Shown: one piece after another, positions 1 through 14,354 of the stretch
How the letters are laid out: each line of letters begins with the position of its first letter
How positions within the stretch are numbered: position 1 is the stretch's first letter
Source of the DNA: Paramacrobiotus metropolitanus
Taxonomy: Eukaryota > Tardigrada > Eutardigrada > Parachela > Macrobiotidae
Assembly (NCBI RefSeq): GCF_019649055.1
Contig: NW_026570403.1
Location: forward strand, 114,791 to 178,790
Length of the DNA stretch: 64,000 bases
Direction: 5' to 3'
Translations under genes and position numbers: made by a program
The notes under the pieces: generated by a model
Seen by the model: only the letters and a program-made list of their open reading frames with translations
Told to the model about the DNA's origin: nothing
Databases searched by the model: none

Positions 1-520
1 ACCCTACAGACGCACATAACGGTGAGAACCTGAGGAAGCTTGCAGTATTACTGCAATCCACGAACGTCGCACTTTATAATGAGTGGCTTAAAAAATACGA
101 ATATTTTAGTTAGACTTTGTACAAAAACGAATACGATGTTATGGCACTAAAGGCAGACCGTAGTTACCACCATAATTATAACAAGCCCCAGCTCACGAAT
201 GCGTCACAGTGTTCACTAGTTTAATCGTAGTGAAATGGCGTGATTACTGCACGGATCGCCTTTCTCAGTACAGATAATGTGCCTTAGAAACAACCTCGAC
301 ACAGTATTCTTGAAATCAAAGAGCTACATTCAAATATTTTCCGTATTATAAAAGAATTGTGTTATTTATTAATATTACGTTATAAAAAAGTTAGATTTTT
401 ACGATTATTTTTACGACTTTTACGATTATTATTAGGATTATTTTAGGTGGTCTTCGTGAAAGAATCCCAATCAAGGTAAAACAGTACGTGACTGTTACAA
501 GATTTAACTGAGCGGCGTAC

Positions 521-3500
521 ATTGAGAATGGTTATTTTGGGAAGATTCTGCAGGCTGCGCCATTCTCGACGAATGTATTCGGCATTCCCGACAATGACCA
601 CGTGCTTCAGTTCGTGGTAGTGGAAATTGCTAGCCCGCAGCGGCATAATCAAATTCCGTAATCCCACCAGTGGCGAATCGGGATCGGCGAACAAACACAC
701 GACCAAGTGACCGTGCAGGACATTCATCGCCGCTTGATGCCGGTCCTACCAAATAAAAGCTTATATGATTTATATCGATGTTATTGATGGACGACATTTC
801 CGGCATTACCATTATAACGTCCTCCATGGGCCGCGCCGGACACCAGTGGAACATTCCGGTGGAATCGTAGCGAATCTGCCGGAAATCCGGTCCATGCTCA
901 TCGCCGTGGAAATCATCGTGGTGACCGGGGCTGGACTCGTGGTACGTGGCCTGCACATCCTCGTAGCTGCCGCCGCTAGGGCTGATGTGCTTGGCGGGTC
1001 CGAAGTGGGCGTGCCGGCCGCGATCACGTTCTCCTCGGCGCTGCTCTTGCTCGCCTAAAAGCGACGTCTGGCTTTGCGGACTACAAAATATTTTACAATC
1101 TTCACACAAAAAAGAAAACGATTACATATCAAAACGATTACATATCAAAATTATTCATTTTTTGTGATGGGCTCGTGATTTTTGCCCCTGAATGACAAAT
1201 TTCCCGTCATTCAGTATGGAGGGTGGCTACGGGACCTAGTCTGGTAGATTGTTGTTCTCCAGAGGCTGTGTGGTGGCAGCTGTCCCGTAGACATCCAGCG
1301 ACACACCAGCGGATTTCTCGTAAGTCCCTCAGTTTCAGCTCCTTTAACTGCGAACCTCTACGGTGAATGGTCCTACCATGCCTCAGTTTTCTTGTTCTGG
1401 CTGCGGTAAACTGTTGCAGGCTTGGGGATCCCACAGACCCGTTTGCCCCAAAACCCTATCGCGGGATCTGAAGCTTATCCCGATCGCCGCCGCCGGTGCT
1501 GCTGCATCCACCTCCACGTCCAGTAAGTCGGGAGGTGCCGCTCCTGCCCCACCTTTAGCCGCATCTTTCCACCCGTGTAAAGAACGAATACTGCGCCGCA
1601 TTCCTCATGGTGCAAGACCCGCAGTGAGATCCTCTCTACAGAAAGTTCTCCAGCAGGTCGCCACCAAAAACGACAGCCAATCCTGGTTTAAACTGCTGTC
1701 GTTCTGTCCGAATGCCCTCCGCCTGCCAGCAAAAGTGAAATCCGAGCGTTCAGCTTCACTTGCAACTGCAGTGAAGAGAAACCTGGCTTTGTATGAACAA
1801 GGTACAGATTTACCCCCAAGCCCTCCGCCCACTAGTCGGAAACAACGCTGCAGCGAAGAGGATCTTGTTCGGCAAGTTGGCCAGAAGATCGATGATGGAT
1901 CCATCTCCGGCGCTATGCGAGTGTTGTTGTCCACAGATTCAGTGGCCGTCTGTACACCCGAAGTTCTCCAAAGTTTGCGCGAGAAACACCCTTTAAGCCC
2001 CCCACCGTCTACGGCTCGCCACGCCACTTCTGCTGTCGCTGCGCCTATAATAACTTCTGCAGAAGTGTTTGCTGCCATCCACACTTTCCCACGGGGCTCA
2101 GCTGCAGGTCCGGACGGTTTAAGGCCTCAACATTTGCTGGACTTGGTGGGCTCAAAGCTAGATGACCAAAGCGGACCTTTTTGCGAATCCGTTGCCTCTG
2201 TGTTGACGCTGGTTCAGCAAGGTAAAATTCCCGCTGTTATACGGCCGATCTTCTTTGGTGGTAAATTACTGGCGCTGCGGAAGAAGGACGGTGGGCTGCG
2301 CCCGATAGCAGTAGGGCTGTCACTACGTCGTCTAATTGCCAAAATCGTGTGCACTAGGATGGCGGACCGGGCAACCGCTTTGCTCACTCCTCACCAGTCT
2401 GGTTTTAACGTCCGGGGCGGAGCTGAAGCCATCGTTCACGCCACCAGGCATTTCATCCAGTCCTCACCGGAGAGCATTAAAGCGCTCGTGAAGATCGATT
2501 TTCGCAACGCTTTCAATACTGTATCCCGAGAAGTGATTTTAGATGCGGTGCATCAACATTTCCCCGAATACGACGATTACTTTTGGTCAGCGTATGGGCA
2601 TCATTCTTCTTTGTTCATCGATCAGACGGTGCTTTCGTCCGAGTCTGGAGTACAACAAGGCGACCCATTGGGCCCACTGCTGTTTTGCCTGGCATTGCTT
2701 CGTGTTATCGCTACCCTGGATACTGTGCTCAACGCTTGGTACCTTGATGACGGAACCCTGGGCGGAGAGCCGGCGACAGTAGCAGAAAATTTTGGACGGG
2801 TTATCACAGGCGCACGCTCCATTGGATTGGAGATTAATGAGGCTAAATGTGAACTCTTTGTATCGGGAGGCTCAGAGAGTGAACGGCAGGGAGTCATCAA
2901 TGATTTCGTTTCACGTCATCCCCAGCTCCGTGTTGTGTCCAGTACGACTTTAACCTTGCTCGGTGCCCTGGTTCTAGACGATGCGATTGAAGACTCATTG
3001 CAAGCGAAATCAAGTGCAATAGGGAGAGCTTGTGAGCGCCTGCAACTTCTTCCTCGCCATCATGCACTATATTTGCTCAGACACTGCTTGGGTGCCCCGA
3101 AAATAATATATGTGCTTAGATGTTGCAATGCTTGGAAGCAGCCACATCTGCTGTATCAAATTGATGAGTCATTGCGCTCCTGTTTCCAAGAACTCAGTAA
3201 CGTGCGGGTGAACCACGACGACTACCCATGTTGGAGGCAAGCGACTCTTCCAGTCAGTCGAGGAGGTATCGGCATACGACGAGCGGAGGAATTATCACTT
3301 CCAGCCTTTTTGGCTTCGATTCACTCCGTATCCTGTTTGTTATCGTCGATGCTTCCTCACCTACCGGCTGTGGACGCTTCCGAAGCAATTGAATTGTGGA
3401 AATGTAAAGCCCGACAACCGGAAATGCCCGAAGTTGCCTTCCGAAAGCTTCAGAAAACTTGGGACTTACCGCTGTGTAATGTGTCAGTTTCGGTTTTACT

Positions 3501-6500
3501 GGACTTGTTTCGCGGCGACAGCGTCAACACAGCCCGTCTCCTTGCACAGTCCAGACCGGAAGCCGGTATTTGGCTGAATGCGCTTCCTTCAGCCCACATC
3601 GGCAACCTGCTCGACGACGAAACGATGAAAATTTCGATTGGCCTGCGTTTGGGAGCGGATATCTGCGAGCCACATAACTGCACCAAATGTGATAAACATG
3701 TTGACAAGTTGGGCCACCACGGTTTATCATGCACCTACTCGGCCGGTAGGCATGCGCGCCATGGAGGGCTTAACAGTATTGTGTGCCGCGCTTGTGTTTC
3801 AGCTGGTGTCCCTGCTAAGCTCGAACCACGCGGCACGTCCTCCACAACAGATCAACGCCCTGACGGCTGTACAACTTTCGCCTGGAAAAAGAGGAATGTG
3901 TCTGGCCTGGGATGTGACGTGCGTCGACACAATGGCCCTTTCCCACCTTCCGTCTACGTCGATTACGGCAGGTGCTGCTGCTGTACAAGCAGAAGAAAAG
4001 AAGTCCCGACTGTACGCCTATCTGCAAGGGCGCTACATTTTTTCTCCGATCGCCTTCGAGACGATGGGTCCCTGGGGCCCGTCGGCTATCGCCATTGTGA
4101 AGGAGTTGGGCAAAAGACTTCAGGAGCACACAGGAGAGCGTCGATCACATGAGTTTCTGCGTCAACGACTATCGTTGGAGATTCAGCGCGGAAATGCAGC
4201 ATCTATCCTTGGCACGATGGACGGAGTGGATAGTTTAAACGAAGTTTTGCTGTTGTGATTAATATAGCGTGTTTCTTTCTTTATTACCATAACTGCGCGA
4301 TGATTATTAATAAAAGCATATGTATCTTCAGGAAGTTTTTTGTTAAATGAAACATTGTTGTACCAATCATTTATTTTAAAAATATTACGGTGAATATAAG
4401 TTTTACGGTACCTTGTGGGCGAGTATCCGTACAGCTGACCCTGTTGGTTTTTGTTCTTGAGAATCTGTTTCTCCTTGAGTTTGTTGAGCGTGGCCAGTAG
4501 CGCCGGTTGCGGATGGGCGTTCTCGCCACTGTGCTTGCCGGTCGTACCGGCGGCCGGTGAGTCGGCGCGCAGGCTGGGATCTGTAAGGAGAACAGTGGGT
4601 GGACGCGCCAGGTTCTCCGTGGAACTGGCGCCTGACTCGGTACAGCTGGATCCTTCCCCTGCTGAACGCCGGTGAAGTGCGCCAAGAACAAAAGGCAACA
4701 CAAGGTGCAACGAAACAGCATGACGCAAATCAGGGAAAACAGTTTACAGTTCTTGCTTTGAATTAATGATTTTGCGGTTCTTCACTGCTAACAAAAGCAG
4801 CATAAGCGAAAAGCGTAAACTTCCGATAAAACACTCAATACCGTTCTTAGTATCACATTCTTTACAAAATCTGCATTACATGTAGAGGAAAGTCATTTCT
4901 GCTTTAAGTTTAATAACAAGGAATTTACGCATCATAAAAGGCATTTTAACCAGACGGAAAATGGCCACAAAACGGTGAAGAATGATACTGTGCAAAGTGA
5001 TGGCCAAAAGCCAAGCGAATCAAGCAGGTAGCAACGCTCGCTTCATCGAGTATACTCCATTTATGTACAGTCGCGGCGAATTCGAACCCGGTTGAGCATG
5101 TTCAAGAGGGGCGAAAGGTCACTTGCTGCACCGAGCCAGGCTGGATATCATGGTACCAGAAGAACACACACTATGGGCCACAACACTCAGTACAACCACT
5201 ACTCCAAGACTACAGAAATGACAGCGGATTGTACAGGCACAACGAGACGGTTTGGAAGACAGGCTACAGACACGGTCACGAGCACGCGAGAGCATAGGAC
5301 TGGTTTTCTGACAGACACTAACGGTCAGTTTTGCCACGTACTTGCCCGCTGGAGAATCTGTACAGCCTTCACACCCTTCCTAAACAGTGCCACTAGCAGA
5401 GAAAAGAGAGAAACACACCCATGCTGATTAAGTACACACGGCAGATTTGGCATTACATGATCGATGCATTATGCTTAGTACGCGTATCACGGTTATTCTG
5501 GCTGGAATTGTATAATTTATCATGCGTGCGATGGGCATGAGATTGTGGCCAGTTGCGCCGGATATGAGCACAGGCATTAACGATGTGACTGATTGGGTAC
5601 GAGTGTATAGCGCAGCGTTAATGGAGCCGACGATAGATACATTTGATAGCTTCCATGGTCGTTTGCTTAACGGTCACATCGCCGCAGCACTTACAGTTCT
5701 TGCATTTGCATTTTTTTATCAGCGATTCATCCTTGATGTCATCGTGGCATTGTTTGCAGTAGACCCAGGCTCTGTCGAAAAAAAGCGAATTTCCAAGTTA
5801 TTTGCTTTACACGCTATTAGCAATTCAAAGAAATGTGCTCTATATACGTTTTACGCAATGTCCTGCATCTGGAAATATATTCTTCGCGCAAGCAGTAAAT
5901 ACGTATATAAACTAGACAAATCTTTAATTAAAGAAACAATTTCTTATTTGATTGATAAACTTATTTAACTGGAAACTATATTGTTTATTTAAATAAAAAT
6001 GTATATTTTCACTTATTTTACGTACTACAAAAACACTGGTTTGCGAATTCCGTAATTTGTTATAAAAAGCGTAAAAAGCAGTACGAGGAAGTACAAAAGT
6101 ATGTAAAATGCGATTAATGTCGAACCTTTTGACTTCATCGGCCGATTGAGCGACAAAGAAGCCCTGCGTCTGCAGCCGGATGATGTTATTATTGCCGCCG
6201 GGATTGATTGCGATGTTGATCTCCTGGTTGTCGTCGGTTTTCAAGGCAATCGCTAACAGCAACAACTTCAACTTCATGAAGCAGATTCTAGGAGAGACAT
6301 TATTCGATTAGGGATCAGCGATTTGCGTTAATTTGGCACGTCCTACTCGGCCGCCTGCGGGAAGGTCATTCCGACGAAGGAATTGCTCAGATTCTCCGTG
6401 TACATCTCCATGCCGGTGCCGCGTAGATAATCGTTCTGCCACTCTGCTAATTCCGCCGACTGCAACAAAAACCAAATTAAAATACACAAATTTTTAAAAA

Positions 6501-9500
6501 AAGTAACTAAAAATAGGAGAAACGAAAGTTAGCCTAGAGAATTCCCAAATTGCTCTTGTGTAAAACACACCAGCGAAGGTCGGCAAACTTTTTTCTCGCA
6601 ATTCGGTTCTTAGGTGCTCTGCTTGGCCAGTGAATTAGATTTAAAGTATAGTATAATAAATTATTTTAGTCATTAAGTTTACTAGATTAAGTTGCATTAC
6701 AACGTCAGTATAAAATAAATGTGGCGGAAAAGCCGCTCGGTTGATCCGCTAAAGCCACGGAATGTCATCAAGTAGATTATCGATCGTGCACCGCACAAAC
6801 TGCACCCATGGCCGGCAGCGATAAAAAAGCGTTGTAGACTGTTGTGTATCGAATTGTTAGTTGCACACACATACCGATTTATAGGAGCGCATGGCAAATA
6901 AATTGGCCATTAAGGTGGAGAATCCCGGCGCCAGGCAGCTCTGCGCAATAAAGCCCAACTTCAGCTCCGCCAGACAGATGACGTCGTCGCCCTTCTTCCA
7001 GTTCCAGCTGGGAATGTTCAGCAAGTAGGCCTATGTGTGCGGTGCGAGAGAGAAAACATGTTGGCCGTTGTAACGACATGAGCAGTTTTAATGGGACTGT
7101 TCACCGCGCGGTCAAGGTCCGCGTGTACAAGCGCGCAGGCGGAAATGACGCTCGTGACCGGCTTAATTGCCTAATCTACGCGCAAAGAGTGGGTCGGGTG
7201 TTTTTACAACGCGCATCGCTAATGATCCCATCAGTGGAATGTAATTGAAAAACACTCACAAGAATGCAATATATTTACCGATGCTTGTACGTACGGACTG
7301 TCGATTTAACTAATTCTTTATCTCTGCACGTACTGTAATTTTCATAAAAGTATTTAAAGGCGTCTTAAATAAAACTGTTTTTGCAAGTACGTAGTTTAAT
7401 TACTGTACGGGAAAATCTTTGCATAAAGTACAAATTCATTATTCTGTTTTGGAAGTTTCTAACACATTATCGGTGTTTTGGATCTTTTTAATCGATTCCA
7501 ATCACAATATATAACCGGGATTTAAAGTGTAGCAATATAACGTAAAGTTTGCACCGTGAAAAATAAATTTTAAGGCTGACAAGCTAATGAAGTGTATTAG
7601 TAGGTAGGTTTAGAATAGTCGGCACCGACCTTATTATGATACTGCATCAGCTGGATGATGACGCGTATCTCGGAGCAGTAGTTCTTGATGGAGATGACGC
7701 GCATAATATTAGCGGCGTCCTCCGCGTCCGGATCGGCGCAGTACTTGTTGGCGATGACCAGCACGCCGTCGGCCTGGTCGGTCTTGGCGCGGTTCAGGTC
7801 GTTGGTGTTCATCACCGAACCTTGCAAAAATTCCACGGTGGTGAAATGGCGTTTGAACAAGCCCTCCAGCTCCAGATCCGGCGGTTTTCTACAACACATT
7901 TTTAAAACTTTCTCCGCTTTTCGGTTTATTTTTATTTTGAAATTATGAAACGCAATCATTATTATCCAAGTAAATCGGCAATTACTTTCGAGATGTGAAT
8001 CCTCCAGAACCTAATTCTTTTTAAAGTATTTTTTGATTTCAGTTTAGTTTTGTTTATGCTTTTGGTTTCTTATATGTTTCTACTATTTCTTATATTTTTC
8101 TAATGACGCTTATTTACCGATGCAGGAAGACCACCTCCACGTCAACATCCTCGCGATCTTCGTGCAAGAAATCCTTCAAGAAATGCGACACCGACTCGTA
8201 GGTGATGTGTCCGCAGACGACAATGTGGCGTTTGCCGTGCTCGCGATTGTGTTCTCCGCTGTATTTCGGTCGGGTGCCAATTAGCTCGAATATCTCCGGC
8301 ACATAACTGGCAAACATGGCCTACAGAGTACCGGACGTTTGCCTCGGAAATTCTCAACATAATCTGTTATAGACTGACTTACCAAGCCGACGAGGATGAA
8401 GATGGCGTTGACGATCTTGCCCAGCACCGTTTTACAGAAGATGTCGCCGTAGCCTACAGTGGACATCGTGACAATCAGGAAGTACACGCATTGCCAGTAG
8501 GTCAGGTGCTGAGCGTTGGTGTGGTCGTAGAAGAAATCACCCGAATTCTCCAGCTAACAACACCAACACCGAAGTACATCAGCGAACAGAAGCCACAATT
8601 TGCGCGAAATTACTGTGATAGCGAAAATTACAGTTTCGAGTATTCGTTAGCAAAGATTATGACGTACCAAGTGAATGGCTCCGGCAAAGGTCAGCCAGCC
8701 ACTGACAAAGGTGGACACCAGCTGGGCTAATCGGATACTGCTGCTCGTCTTCAAGATGTTCAAATACTGCAGAATATCCGGCACCGTCATCAGCCGCAGG
8801 GCTCGCAGAAACCGCAGTCCTACGAAGCATTAATGACATTCACGCTGTATCATCTGGATCTGATGTATTATTGCGAACGGTTTTCGGAGCAACATTCCAG
8901 ATTCACCAGTAAACACTACTTCTACGGCAAAATATTCTATCTGGAGAGTGGAGACGTTGCGTTATCAAACAACTAATGGTATTTTGTGCCGATTATTGTA
9001 GTACAATGGCTAGTGCCGCACGCTGGTGGTTAGGTAGTTCGTTAAACACATAAACGTAAAGCTGCACTTGACATTACAGGCGTTTAAAAGAAAATTAAAG
9101 AAATTTTTTTTTCCCTCTAATTTAGAAAATACTGATATTAGCCAATGAAAATCATTAGAAATACTGATTTCAAAAGTGCACGTAAAGAAAGTCGCAAACC
9201 GAAAATCTTGCGAAAAAATTTCATCAGCGATACTCATCGGGAAATTTAGCTTAATGACGCTGACGAGATGAATCTAGTCGTTTAGTGAAAAATTACCAAT
9301 CCATCCGCGATTGAGATAAATGGACAGGAACGACGGCGGAATTGTGGCGTAATCCACAAGCGAAAAACGATCCAACAGAAACCAGAATTTATCACCGGCG
9401 GCGATGAACTGTTCACGAGGAAAACAGCCATTAGCTAATGCATTCATTCTCTCGGATACATTTCTCGCTTCCGCTAGCGTAATCTACACTACACCATTGC

Positions 9501-12500
9501 AACTATTTGTGCCTTATATTTTTCTTGCGTTTTATAAGCTTGGTTTTTGCAGTCTTCGTATTTAAAGTAATTAAATTAATTACGAAGTACTTGCAGTTTT
9601 TTAGTAATTATTATTATATACATGTACTGTATCTGTAACTTATAATTATTATATCGGAAATATTAATTACATCCTCTGTATTAGAACAGTTTAAATCAAA
9701 AAAGAATTTTGTGACACCAATACGAATATGATATTCGCATCCAGTTTTTAGTAAACACCGACGCAACGTGATTTTGTTGTACTTGGGAAAAAACATTCGT
9801 GTAGAAAAGTGGATCCCTGACTGCACTTACCCTGATGCAGAAGTAGACCATGAAGAAAATGTTGCAGGCTAAATCAATTTGCAGTGTGGTGCTCTCCACC
9901 CACTGCCGGCAAGTTTCCACGTCGATGGCCCTGCAATGTGACGCACACTCCCACTTCAGCGCATCAAAATCACATCCCGTTTAACGCTCAGCTCCACACC
10001 AAACAGTGCGGGCACGTTTTTATCGACAGTGCATCACGCTAATTTAATTTACCGAATTGATACGGGCGGCGGCATTGAATTTCTTACCTGGTAGCGTCGA
10101 TAAAGTAAATCACGAGGGAAGCAATGCTCAACAAGAACACCAATAAAACCTGCAAGAAAAAAGACTTTCGTTAATAAACAATTATACGACCATATCATTT
10201 CAAAATACATTTAACGAAAAAAATGTAAAGTGCAAAATTGTTAGCGTAAACATTATGAATGCGTTTTAAACAGTCAGTGCATATCTGTAATAACCATTCA
10301 GCTCAGAATTATGACAGCGACAAAAACAAAAATTATACATAAAAGCACAAAAAAATTAATTCACATAGATGTGTATATAGATTTTTAGAATAGAAGAAAA
10401 GGATGACCTGGAAAAAGATAAAATTCAGAATTTTGTTTTTTCGGTTTAGTTATTAATGAGTTTAAACAAAAAACATTACAGTCTTATGTGATTACGCAAA
10501 CTACTGCCACAACATGGGATTGCGTGGTGGCACGGCGATGTGTTTTATTCCTGTACAAACTGCTGATTCTAGCGTGTCTCTTCCGTGTAAACAAATCAAA
10601 CAGCTGCACACAAATATCTCATCCGCTGCAAGCCAGAAGCAGCAGCGACGTTACCGCAGCGCAGACATTTCGCCGCACGGATAAAACCTCTGCGTATATA
10701 TAATATGGCACAGCTCGAGCGATCTCCCCTGACATTCTCCGACGTCAGACACGAGCCGTCCGCTGTGCCATGTGTCAAATCCTGCCGAATTATGCAAGCA
10801 CGGAAGAAAAAAGCCATCGATATTTATACAATCAACACACCAGCACGCTGATCTTCGGCTGACCATGCCGAGAAAGGTCAACAATGCTACTTTCTCACGA
10901 CAACCCCGCACACCAACCTAAACAAAACCTTGTGCATTACGGTAGCGGTTTTCCTGCATCGAACACTATCAGGGAATGGAAAGTGCTAGATGTTAGTTAG
11001 ATGATTTAAAATATTCATTCCGACTTGGGCTTTGAAAATTACACCTGAGTACCGAAAACGTTTACAGCGCTAACCGCAGACGGAAGAATATTAATATTAA
11101 ATAATATTGCTAAAATGATTTGCTTTGACGTTATCTTGTAACGATTAGGAAACCTTATAAGAAGACGACGTGCCAACCGGAAGTTTCGGCACAATCAAAG
11201 CGATAAGCACTGAAAATGCAAGTAATTTGTTACTCGTTGTTGCTGCTTCGACTTAAGGAAAATGACCTGTACATGGTTAAAAAAGAATGGACAAGACCAT
11301 GACATTTGGTACAACATTTTGATCTGCCTTATTTAAGGAAACGGATGGCTCGGTTATTTGAACCGATTTCTCGCCCTTATACAGAAATTGCTTAGGTACC
11401 GAATGCTGCAGACGAATACAGAGGAACTGTTTTTGGGTTTGCGCGAAAGTGAGTCGTGGGTCTAATAAAATGGTAGCCTCTGTCAGCCGACAAATTCAGT
11501 CCAAAGATGGCGCATGTCCGTCTATCTGTATTCGACCGGTGACACCGCTCAATGTCAGCGCGACCCTGGCCGTGTCGCCCCCGCGACCTCTATTTCCGTA
11601 ACATTCTTCTGGCTGCCCTTTCGTCTCCCTTTCACATCTCGCCTTACACCTTCTCCCGATTACTCAACCGATCAGGTTTCCTTTGGCTGACGTGTACAAC
11701 TTCTGTCGCAAGAAACCGGGTAAAAATATACGGCGCTGGGATACCTTTCATCCTGCTGACTGACGTTGTGGATATATGCACAAAACTGGAGATGAGTCAG
11801 CTACACAGTGAACCTAATTGCAGATTATAGGAAAAAAGTTTCATGACGCAGCGCGCACGCAAGGCGTCATAAACCTGTCAGCTAAACGACCAGCGCGAAG
11901 AATTACAGCGCCATCATTATGCCTATCAACAGCGTTTAATTACCGGCTTGCATGTTTGTTCGATTGATTTCCATCGACATGGCGCCAATTGCCTACCAAT
12001 TTCTAAAAAATCTAACCGCTTTCTTGCGGAATAATTTGGCTGTCTTTTTCTGCAGAATCACAAGAGTTTCACAGGAAAATTGAATCGCAATTTAAAGCAA
12101 GAAGTTGGCTGCTTATGTACAGCGCATTTTGACAGGTTATTAATGTCCTTGCGAATAGCCTGATTGAAAAACGATGGGGTTCCCTCAAGTGATAATGGAG
12201 CATAACCCCGGTTCAATACCATTACGGATGTTCCATTTCCCCGGCCACATCACCTGACTGTCTCCGGCATTTTTAGCCGAAAACCGGCGCAACCACTTCA
12301 ATCAGCATATATTGATCCAGCCGCGCGTTTTAGTTGCACAGGTGTCTGGCGCGCAGTTTCTGCTCCAACCACTGTCGCTGATTAATGCGGTGTTTACACT
12401 CGCTGCTGTGGCAATTTTTCCTGGCGTGCTTAATTGTCTCCAGCGGGAGGACCAGTAATTAGCCTGATGGAGTAGCTTACCCCCACCGGTGTCATGTTGG

Positions 12501-13786
12501 ATGGCAACTAGCTATCTGTTTTCGGTGGAACATCTTCTTGACTACAGTTGAAGGATTGTGAAGAACACCGGCAGCTGGCGGTGTCTCCACACTTATGCAA
12601 CACACGTAGAGAGCGGATGACGCAGCACAGACACGATGATTGTATCGATCGCGCCAATGACATTCCCCGACGCTCGACTGGAGAGGGGAGAATTAATCGA
12701 GCATCGCTTGTCGCCCGGGTCCTGATCTCTTTATCTGGTTAAACTTGTTACCACCGACAATTGCATCAGGTGGATTGCGTTCGACGCACCGAGCGATGTT
12801 TAAACTTTGTACGTTGTATCGACAGCCAAACGCTGGCATATGTTTCGAAACATTTGGGTAACCTTCTTCCAACAGATAATATCAAGTAAATTTTCCAAAG
12901 GTGAATGAGATACTTAATGTTACTCGATGGTGAATGGAATTGGCGACCTTTGCGCTACTACACCGATTCGATAAAAATTACTATCGATATTTCAGTTTTG
13001 CACGCGCAGCTACGATTCTTCTGGAAACTGATAAACCGTCACTACAAAATTCAGAAACCACTTAAGAAGCCAAGTTGAACCTACGAAAAGCTTTTAGCGA
13101 ACAAAATATTTGCTCTTTTAAATAACTGCAGCGTCACCTTTTTATCTTAGGAAACCAAAGAAATGTAGAAAGCTAAAGATATAAGAAACCTAAGAAAATC
13201 GGAGCGCCGCGTTTATTTATAGAACAAAGGTTTAACTGATTTGCCATAAGAAATCATACTACCAAAAAAGGAATAAAAAACAGAGTTCATTTTATGTACT
13301 GTACAATTAGATTTATACCCGCAGTTTTGAAATATTATTATCCAAGAAAGCGAAACTTACCAGAACCCGACCGGTACTGGTCTGTCCGGAAATGAGCTGC
13401 CCCGCCCAATCCTTGGCCTCCGACGACCAGCCAATCTCCGCGGGAGGCGGAGCGGCCTCCTTGGTGGGGCCCCCCGTCGGGCTGCCCTTGGTGCTGCCGT
13501 CCCCGGGGGAGGTGGGCTCCTTCCCCTGGGGAGCCTTTACGTATCCCGCCGCCACGGGATCCGCCAGTGCCGGTGGTTTCTTTTTCCTCCCACGACAGCA
13601 GATCTCCGCCAGATAACTCAAACACCGCCATCCCAGCACCAGCAGGACACAGGCGATGAGAGAGAAGACGCTGGACAGGAGAAAATACCACCACACCCGG
13701 CCCTGCTGATTGTGCACACAGGAGTAGGGGTCGTCTTTCAGCATCTCCAGCAGATCATCCGGACCGTCTCCTTTGACTTTCGACAT
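521..13786 (-). CDS. slo: BK (Slo1) calcium-activated potassium channel, 5' part
   Basis: Pore-forming subunit of the large-conductance voltage- and Ca2+-gated K+ channel in the plasma membrane. Fifteen exons are visible (minus strand): 13361-13786, 10088-10149, 9831-9930, 9297-9408, 8668-8819, 8383-8553, 8118-8320, 7630-7888, 6875-7030, 6347-6459, 6126-6287, 5695-5771, 4412-4658, 810-1054, 521-745. Exon 1 holds the S0 segment and the ATG. Exon 6 holds the selectivity filter TVGYGD. Exons 7-11 form RCK1 ([24 protein letters not shown]). Exon 15 begins RCK2 ([17 protein letters not shown]). Phases agree at every junction except exon 13 to 14: exon 13 ends in phase 2 and exon 14 needs phase 1, so another exon or donor lies there. 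Exon 8 uses a weak donor (GTCGGT). The Ca2+ bowl and C-terminus lie beyond the left edge. Identity is very secure; exon 12-14 edges are less so. Confidence 0.96.
1160..4330 (+). mobile_element. R2-like (RLE-type) non-LTR retrotransposon in a slo intron
   Basis: A retrotransposon lying in the slo intron between 1054 and 4412, antisense to slo. The intron is about 3.36 kb and almost all of it is the element. It consists of a short 5' leader, one long ORF with a single frameshift, and a short A/T-rich 3' tail with an AATAAA at about 4308. Boundaries are approximate because no target duplication or tandem tail was recognised. A second copy of the same family lies at 47.6-50.7 kb, and a fragment of a third just before it. 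Confidence 0.85.
1363..4258 (+). pseudogene. Retrotransposon ORF: zinc finger, reverse transcriptase, restriction-like endonuclease (one frameshift)
   Basis: Encodes the protein that would nick a DNA target and reverse transcribe the element RNA. In order: an N-terminal CxxC...H...C finger (residues 8-25); the RT with catalytic aspartates in IDFRNAF (about residue 378) and YLDDG (about 460), plus QQGDPLGP (about 430); a CCHC knuckle CTKC...HHGLSC (about 771); and an R2-type restriction-like endonuclease with RPDG and WDVTC motifs. Near position 3890 the frame shifts; the rest of the endonuclease continues in frame 2 to the stop at 4258. CCHC followed by RPDG...D is the arrangement of R2-type elements. 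Apart from this one shift about 960 codons are open, so the copy is fairly young. It could also be a sequencing indel. Confidence 0.88.
10150..13360 (-). other. First slo intron, no recognised feature
   Basis: This 3.2 kb interval separates the S0 exon from the S1 exon of slo. No ORF longer than about 90 codons has family character on either strand. The stretch near 13130-13200 contains a few copies of a CCTAAGAAA-like word that is also abundant inside the transposon at 32.0-33.8 kb. No other repeat or RNA gene was recognised. Confidence 0.5.
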
Positions 13787-14354
13787 GGTTGGAAGGAAAA
13801 GCGGCCGGCTTTTAAGATAACGGGAGATTCGCCCGCGGGGGTCAAGTTGCGGTTATGTATGTACAGAGTGGCTGTTTGCACGCCGGTCAATCCTCATTGC
13901 CGTCGTGTCCCCGGGGAACCGACGACCGTCATCGATCAAAATATGCCTGCCAAACCAGAGGAAGAACGCCATCATTATTAAATGCCAGTTGACTCCATCA
14001 ATGTGCTGCTGTACCCGAGCGAGCGCTGCACAATGCCGGGCATGTCATTACTGCTGATTGCGTCGTGGACAAACAAATCTCTGCGCCCCATCAACGCCGG
14101 CGTGTACACAGCCGCGCCATGTGTGTGGATGTATGCATATGTATGGCTACATTAAATAAATAATACAAATTTTAATCAGGATCCGCCGGATGTGGGGATT
14201 ATTAACGGTACAGCGGCACAGCCACGATAATTGTGCGGTATGTGCGAAAGTTTGCCTTCCACATCTGACAAGTTGAATCGGTTTAATAAGCTGGTTAAGC
14301 GGCCCAGTGAAAAATGCGATCAATGGCAAAAGATGGAGATGCAACGCGGGATGA

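Noticed and set aside
1-520. Searched for the next slo exon (RCK2 continuation)
   Set aside because: No frame shows the expected Slo sequence after the GTACGC donor at 519-520, so the next exon must lie left of the window.
1605-2084. Minus-strand 159-codon frame within the retrotransposon
   Set aside because: Shadow of the GC-rich reverse transcriptase ORF on the other strand.
5092-5427. 111-codon plus-strand frame and its antisense counterpart, considered as an extra slo linker exon
   Set aside because: No slo similarity in any frame and no splice sites with compatible phase; low-complexity Thr/Arg composition.
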